From: an uncultured Burkholderiales bacterium
Lineage (GTDB): Bacteria; Pseudomonadota; Gammaproteobacteria; Burkholderiales; Burkholderiaceae
Direction: 5' to 3'
Length of the DNA stretch: 64,000 nucleotides
Assembly: GCA_946480465.1 (NCBI GenBank)
Contig: CAMLJY010000029.1
Span: 8,995-72,994, forward strand
Part shown: positions 60,250-64,000 of the stretch, piece after piece
Numbering within the stretch: position 1 is the stretch's first letter
How the letters are laid out: each line of letters begins with the position of its first letter
Notes under the pieces: generated by a model
What the model saw: only the letters and a program-made list of their open reading frames with translations
The model's database searches: none
Told to the model about the DNA's origin: nothing
Translations under genes and position numbers: made by a program

Positions 60250-63200
60250 GTCTCGGGGGCCAGCGAGGGCAGCGGCCCGGCGGCCGGGGCGGAGGGCGCT
60301 GCACCCCGCGCGGCGGCGAGCCGTTCACGCGGGCCAGGTGCGCCGTGGCAGGGCAGCGGCGTCCAGGCGACGAAGGGCAGCGGGATCTGCGGATGGCGCG
60401 CGGCGATGTCGCGCAGGCCGGCGATGTACTGCGGCTTGTCGGTCAGGCTGCAGGTGACCACCTGACGCGCAAAGACCTCGGCCACGACGGCGGCGGTTTC
60501 CGGCGCGTCCGTCAGGCTGCGCAGGAACGCGGTGATGCGCGTCTTGGCCGTGCGGCCGCGGTGCACCTGGCTGAGCACGGTGACGAAGTAGGGCTGCAGG
60601 CCGCGCAGCCGGCGCGCCAGCGCCGCGGCATCGTCGCGCGGCAGCTCGAGCAGCCACTGGGTGACGAACTGCTGCACCGCGGTGCTGGGGTGCTGGGCGA
60701 GCCGCGTCAGGCACACGCTGGCTTCGTCCGCGCTCATGCGGCGCACCAGCCGGCTGCGGCCCAGCGACTGCATCCAGGCCTGCGGCTGGTCGATCCAGGC
60801 GATCAGCAGCTCCACGCTCAGCGATTCGTCGGGCAGGCGTTCGCCGAACAGCGCCTGCGCACAGGCGCGGGCGTCGTCGAACAGCGCTTGCGACAGCGGC
60901 AGCAGCTGTTCAGCCTGCTCCGGCGTGGGCCGGGCGGGCAGCACGTGGTCGATGGCCCGCAGGGCCCAGGTGCGCACCGCCACCTCGGCATGGCAGGCCA
61001 GCGTGGCGAGCTGGCGCAGGCTGAAGTCCTGCGGTGCCAACACCTGAAGGGCGTGGGCGCCGTAGCGCTGCGCGCCCCGGCTGCGCGCCTGCAGCGCGCG
61101 CCAGATGCCGGCGGCATCGCGCGCGGGGGCATGGCGCGCCAGGAAGCTGCCGAGCCAGCGCAGCGCGTCGTCATGCAGGCCTTCGCCAGGCTCGGCGCCG
61201 AACAGCGCGGCATGCAGGCGCTGCGCCAGCGCCTCGGCAAAACCCGCTTCCGCCGCGGCCACGCGCTGCAGTGCCGGCGCCACCGCGGCGCGGATGCCGG
61301 CATGGGCATGCAGCGCCAGTTCGAACAGCAACGCCTGCTGCGGCCGCAGCACCGCATCGGGCAGCGCGGCGAAGAGGCGCACGCCGCAGGCGCGGCGGTC
61401 GTCGTCGGCCGCGCCCAGCAGACGCAGCAACGTGGTGGGCGGCAGCATCGCGGCGGCGTGCTGGTGCAGCAGCAGCCAGCTGACGGCCAGGTTCACCACC
61501 GGCACCGAGGCATGGTCGAGCAGGCACAGCAGGGGTTCGACCGGTGCGTGCATCGCGGCCTGCGCCAGCGGCGCGCGCAGCAGCGATTCCACCAGCGCGA
61601 TGGCCGCGGCCGGTGTGCCGCACTCGGTTTCGGCGCCCATCACCACGTCGGCGGCGAGCATGGCGGACTGCAGTTCGGCCACCAGCGCGCCGGCATCGGC
61701 GATCAGGGCCAGGCCCTCGCCCTGGCGGCGCGAGCGTTCGTGCCCCGACAGCAGCAGCGCGGCGACGAGCCCGGCCTGCGCCGCGAAATCCGCCGGCCGG
61801 GCGGCGATGTGCATGAAGGCGAAGTCGCGCGCCTCGGCGGCGCGGCAGCCGATCAGCAGCACCAGCCAGCGCGCTTGCGCGGCGGCGCTGGTGTCCTGCA
61901 CCACCTGCGCCCGCACCGATTCGAAGCCGATGCGGGCCGTGGGCGCGAAGCGGCTGTTCAACAGCGCCTGCAGCACCGGCGCGGGCTGCTGCGCCACCGT
62001 GGCGGCGTGGTCCTGCAGGGCGCGGGCCACCACCGCATGCACCAGCGCGGCCCGGCCGTGCAGCGCCAGCGTCAGCAGCGCTTGCGGATGGCTGTCCCAC
62101 AGCGCGGGCAGGGCTTCGCAGCGTTGCGGCGGCAGCGTGCCGTCGTCCAGCGGCGTGCTGGTCCACCAGCGTGTCGCGCGCGCGCTGACCTGCAGGCCCG
62201 GGTGGCGCGCCAGCAGCAGCTTGGGCACCAGCATCCAGCGCGAGGCGGGGTGGTAGTGGCGCAGCACCCGGGCATAACCGTCGCCCTGGCGCTGCCAGCG
62301 GGCCTCGCGGATGCCGCGGTAGGCCCAGCCATGCTCCTGCGCCGCGCCGGGCAGGTCTTCGTCAACCAGGCCCAGCAGCAGCTGCACCGCCAGCTCGGCC
62401 GCGTGCGAATGGCCGATCAGCGCCAGCCGGCGCAGCGTGCGCCAGGCGCGCAGGCGCAGGTAGTCGCGCGTGCGGCTGGAATAGGCGCGGTCGCCCGCGC
62501 TGCGCTGGTGGCGCTGCCGGTGCGCCGCGTCACCATGGCTGTAGAAGTTGGGGCGGGTGTTCTCGAAGCGCGCGTGCAGCAGGCCGATCACTTCGGCATC
62601 GCGGCGGATCTCGGCCGCCTTGTAGAGGTAGCGCAGGGCCTGGAAGGGGCCGGGTTTCAGCGGCAGCAGGCGCAGCAGCGCCAGCAGGCGGGCGCGCGGC
62701 ACGGCCTGCACCAGCGCGACGTCGTACCAGTCCGCCAGCAGCGGCACCCAGTGCGTCCGGCGTTCGTCGAAGCGGGCTTCCAGCACGTGCGGCAGCAGGT
62801 CGGCGTCGCCCTGCAGTTCGGCCTGCCAGGCCGGAAGCAGGCGGTCGGCGTGCTCGCGCTGGGCCGGCGGCGTCTGCAGCAGCAGCCAGGCCTGGTGGGC
62901 GGCGCGGCGCGTGGCGGGGCTGCGGCCACGGTCGCGCAGGTGCCGCATGGCCTCGGCCGCGCCGCGGTCGCCCAGCCGCGCGATCGCCACCGCGATGCCG
63001 TGGTCCAGCAGGTCGTCGCCGGTTTCGAGCAGGTCGACCAGGCGCGGCACCAGCGCCCGCAGCGCCTGCTGGTCGGCGCCCGGCGTGGCCGCATCCGCGC
63101 GCTCGGCCACGCGCCAGGCGCTGCGGGCGCGGCGGGCGGCGTCGAGCAGCTTCCAGTGGTCGGGGGCGAAGCGCTGCACCAGCGCGGTGATGGTGGGGGA

Positions 63201-63590
63201 GGGTGCGCCGCCGTCGGCGACGGTGGCGGCGGAAGCGTGCCCGCGCGGGGCCGGTGACTGCGCGGTGGCCGCAACGGGATCGGGGCCCGCCAGCGCCGCC
63301 AGCGCGGCCAGGCCTTCATGCTGAAGCAGCACGTCGCCCGCGGCCATCCGGCGGGCGATGAAGTCGATGGCGCGGCGCTCGGCCTCGGCGGCGGGGCAGG
63401 GCACCGCGGTCAGCGACGACTCCTGCGTGGCGGCGGCGACGCCCGCGGCATTCAAGGCCCCCTGGCGCACGGTGACGATGCAGCGCGCCTCGCCGGCGCC
63501 GGCCGGCAGGTCCAGCTCGACCACCTCCACCCAGCGCTGCCAGGCGCGCGGCTGCTGCTGCCCCAGCCGTGCGAATCCCACTCGTCTCAT
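60246..63590 (-). CDS. 1114-residue HEAT/ARM-like alpha-solenoid protein, retron partner
   Basis: First gene of the retron operon, with GGAGG upstream of the ATG. Residues ~1-100 look like a beta-containing head (WVEVVELDLPAGAGEARCIV). From ~120 to the end the sequence is a long series of paired amphipathic helices with Ala/Leu spacing typical of HEAT/ARM repeats (e.g. LVPRLVDLLETGDDLLDHGI, VAIARLGDRGAAEAMRHLRD, LATLACHAEVAVRTWALRAI). Solenoids of this kind usually scaffold or sense partners. No catalytic motif was seen. It matches what I recall as the ARM protein of type XIII retrons. The stop overlaps the SWIM gene start by 4 bp. Confidence 0.82.
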   Translation of the reverse strand: MRRVGFARLGQQQPRAWQRWVEVVELDLPAGAGEARCIVTVRQGALNAAGVAAATQESSLTAVPCPAAEAERRAIDFIARRMAAGDVLLQHEGLAALAALAGPDPVAATAQSPAPRGHASAATVADGGAPSPTITALVQRFAPDHWKLLDAARRARSAWRVAERADAATPGADQQALRALVPRLVDLLETGDDLLDHGIAVAIARLGDRGAAEAMRHLRDRGRSPATRRAAHQAWLLLQTPPAQREHADRLLPAWQAELQGDADLLPHVLEARFDERRTHWVPLLADWYDVALVQAVPRARLLALLRLLPLKPGPFQALRYLYKAAEIRRDAEVIGLLHARFENTRPNFYSHGDAAHRQRHQRSAGDRAYSSRTRDYLRLRAWRTLRRLALIGHSHAAELAVQLLLGLVDEDLPGAAQEHGWAYRGIREARWQRQGDGYARVLRHYHPASRWMLVPKLLLARHPGLQVSARATRWWTSTPLDDGTLPPQRCEALPALWDSHPQALLTLALHGRAALVHAVVARALQDHAATVAQQPAPVLQALLNSRFAPTARIGFESVRAQVVQDTSAAAQARWLVLLIGCRAAEARDFAFMHIAARPADFAAQAGLVAALLLSGHERSRRQGEGLALIADAGALVAELQSAMLAADVVMGAETECGTPAAAIALVESLLRAPLAQAAMHAPVEPLLCLLDHASVPVVNLAVSWLLLHQHAAAMLPPTTLLRLLGAADDDRRACGVRLFAALPDAVLRPQQALLFELALHAHAGIRAAVAPALQRVAAAEAGFAEALAQRLHAALFGAEPGEGLHDDALRWLGSFLARHAPARDAAGIWRALQARSRGAQRYGAHALQVLAPQDFSLRQLATLACHAEVAVRTWALRAIDHVLPARPTPEQAEQLLPLSQALFDDARACAQALFGERLPDESLSVELLIAWIDQPQAWMQSLGRSRLVRRMSADEASVCLTRLAQHPSTAVQQFVTQWLLELPRDDAAALARRLRGLQPYFVTVLSQVHRGRTAKTRITAFLRSLTDAPETAAVVAEVFARQVVTCSLTDKPQYIAGLRDIAARHPQIPLPFVAWTPLPCHGAPGPRERLAAARGAAPSAPAAGPLPSLAPET

Positions 63591-63735
63591 CCGTTCCCAC
63601 CCCTCCGCGGTGCGGCGGGGATCTTACGGGCGGCGGGCGTGGGGGCGGGGTGTCGAATTGGGGGTGGCGCGGCGGGGCGTGGGTGGCGTGGACAGGTGGA
63701 GGCCAGGTGGGCTGATGCGGTTGAGGGAGCTGAAG

Positions 63736-63957
63736 AACATCACCCATCTTCGCCATTGCTCGATGGCGAGGCGGCTCGACGACCGCCCGCGCCAGCCATT
63801 GCTGGCGGGCGAGACGGCATGACCCGGCGGTGTGGCGCAAGGCGAACCCGTTTCAACCCACGCCCGCCGTTGCTGACGGGCGAGGCAGAGGTACCGAGTC
63901 AACGTCCTACTCCCCGTCGCGTTTCAACCCACGCCCGCCATTGCTGACCCCTGGGTC
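63736..63957. CRISPR. Decayed CRISPR array (two recognisable full repeats, two degenerate)
   Basis: The best repeat is 37 nt (63850-63886), beginning GTTTCAACCCACGCCCGCC and containing a CGCCCG...CGGGCG stem. A second copy starts at 63921 and matches 27 of the first 28 positions before breaking off. A degenerate copy at 63779-63815 matches 26/37, and a weaker one at 63736-63772 matches ~22/37 after a collapsed 6-nt spacer. The period is exactly 71 bp with two unrelated 34-bp spacers (63816-63849 and 63887-63920). Read on the minus strand, the repeat ends GTGGGTTGAAAC, like many type I/III repeats. No cas gene is in the window and no repeat is seen after 63957. Confidence 0.8.
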
Positions 63958-64000
63958 GGGGTGGGGAGTCCTGAACGACAAAATGAGCGGCCAGCGCTGC

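Noticed and set aside
60174..63257. 1027-residue plus-strand frame opposite the HEAT-like gene
   Set aside because: Gln/Arg/His/Gly-rich shadow; the minus-strand frame has regular helical repeats and operon overlaps.

Overview
The window is very GC-rich, densely packed and shows the codon use of a high-GC betaproteobacterium. Gene content (a urtABCDE urea importer, a 1609-residue NAD-glutamate dehydrogenase, a ProQ/FinO protein with a long Ala/Pro-rich extension, many LysR regulators) suggests the Burkholderiales, Rubrivivax/Leptothrix/Roseateles-like. That placement is an inference; no rRNA or tRNA gene was seen. Most long antisense ORFs are GC-driven shadows and were left out.

Layout. 1-1.3 kb: a DHH-family protein cut by the left edge and an APS kinase (cysC) behind a good sigma70 promoter. 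1.5-9.3 kb: a hypothetical protein, a cyclase-like/TPR protein, and a three-gene operon of TonB-type receptor, YfiR-like periplasmic protein and GGDEF-EAL protein (cyclic-di-GMP signalling). 9.4-12.9 kb: small enzymes (retropepsin-like protease, aldo/keto reductase, arylamine N-acetyltransferase, MTA/SAH nucleosidase) and a frameshifted PIN gene. 12.9-30.3 kb: NAD-glutamate dehydrogenase, a LysR/MBL-like pair, a cyclic-nucleotide-binding protein, a cysteine desulfurase/persulfide dioxygenase/rhodanese triple fusion facing an Lrp regulator, an RTX protein, NudC, FumC, an AhpD-like protein, and two unfamiliar small membrane proteins that share a motif. 30.4-37.7 kb: a four-gene gamma-glutamylation catabolic operon (GS-like ligase, Fe-alcohol dehydrogenase, aldehyde dehydrogenase, gamma-glutamyl hydrolase) with its GntR regulator, and a Na/Pi transporter. 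37.7-45.9 kb: HIT, MFS/LysR pair, a duplicated 89-bp palindromic element, ProQ-like, lipoprotein hydrolase, SRPBCC, M16 peptidase, DUF481. 46-51.8 kb: urtABCDE. 51.9-56.2 kb: a secreted hypothetical protein, an HI0933-type flavoprotein, a TPR protein and an isolated ureD.

56.2-64 kb is the most interesting region. On the minus strand lies a compact operon: a 1114-residue alpha-solenoid (HEAT/ARM-like) protein, a winged-helix/SWIM zinc-finger protein, a structured non-coding RNA with the architecture of a retron msr-msd (12-bp a1/a2 inverted repeat around a short hairpin and a 26-bp stem), and a retron-type reverse transcriptase with the NAxxH, YADD and VTG motifs. The protein trio fits what I recall as type XIII retrons (RT + WHSWIM + ARM). 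The RT carries an unusual C-terminal extension with about three predicted membrane helices and overlaps ureD by 4 bp. A decayed CRISPR array (exact 71-bp period, two 34-bp spacers) sits just upstream, at the right edge, with no cas genes in view. Together these look like a small defence island inserted beside urea-metabolism genes.
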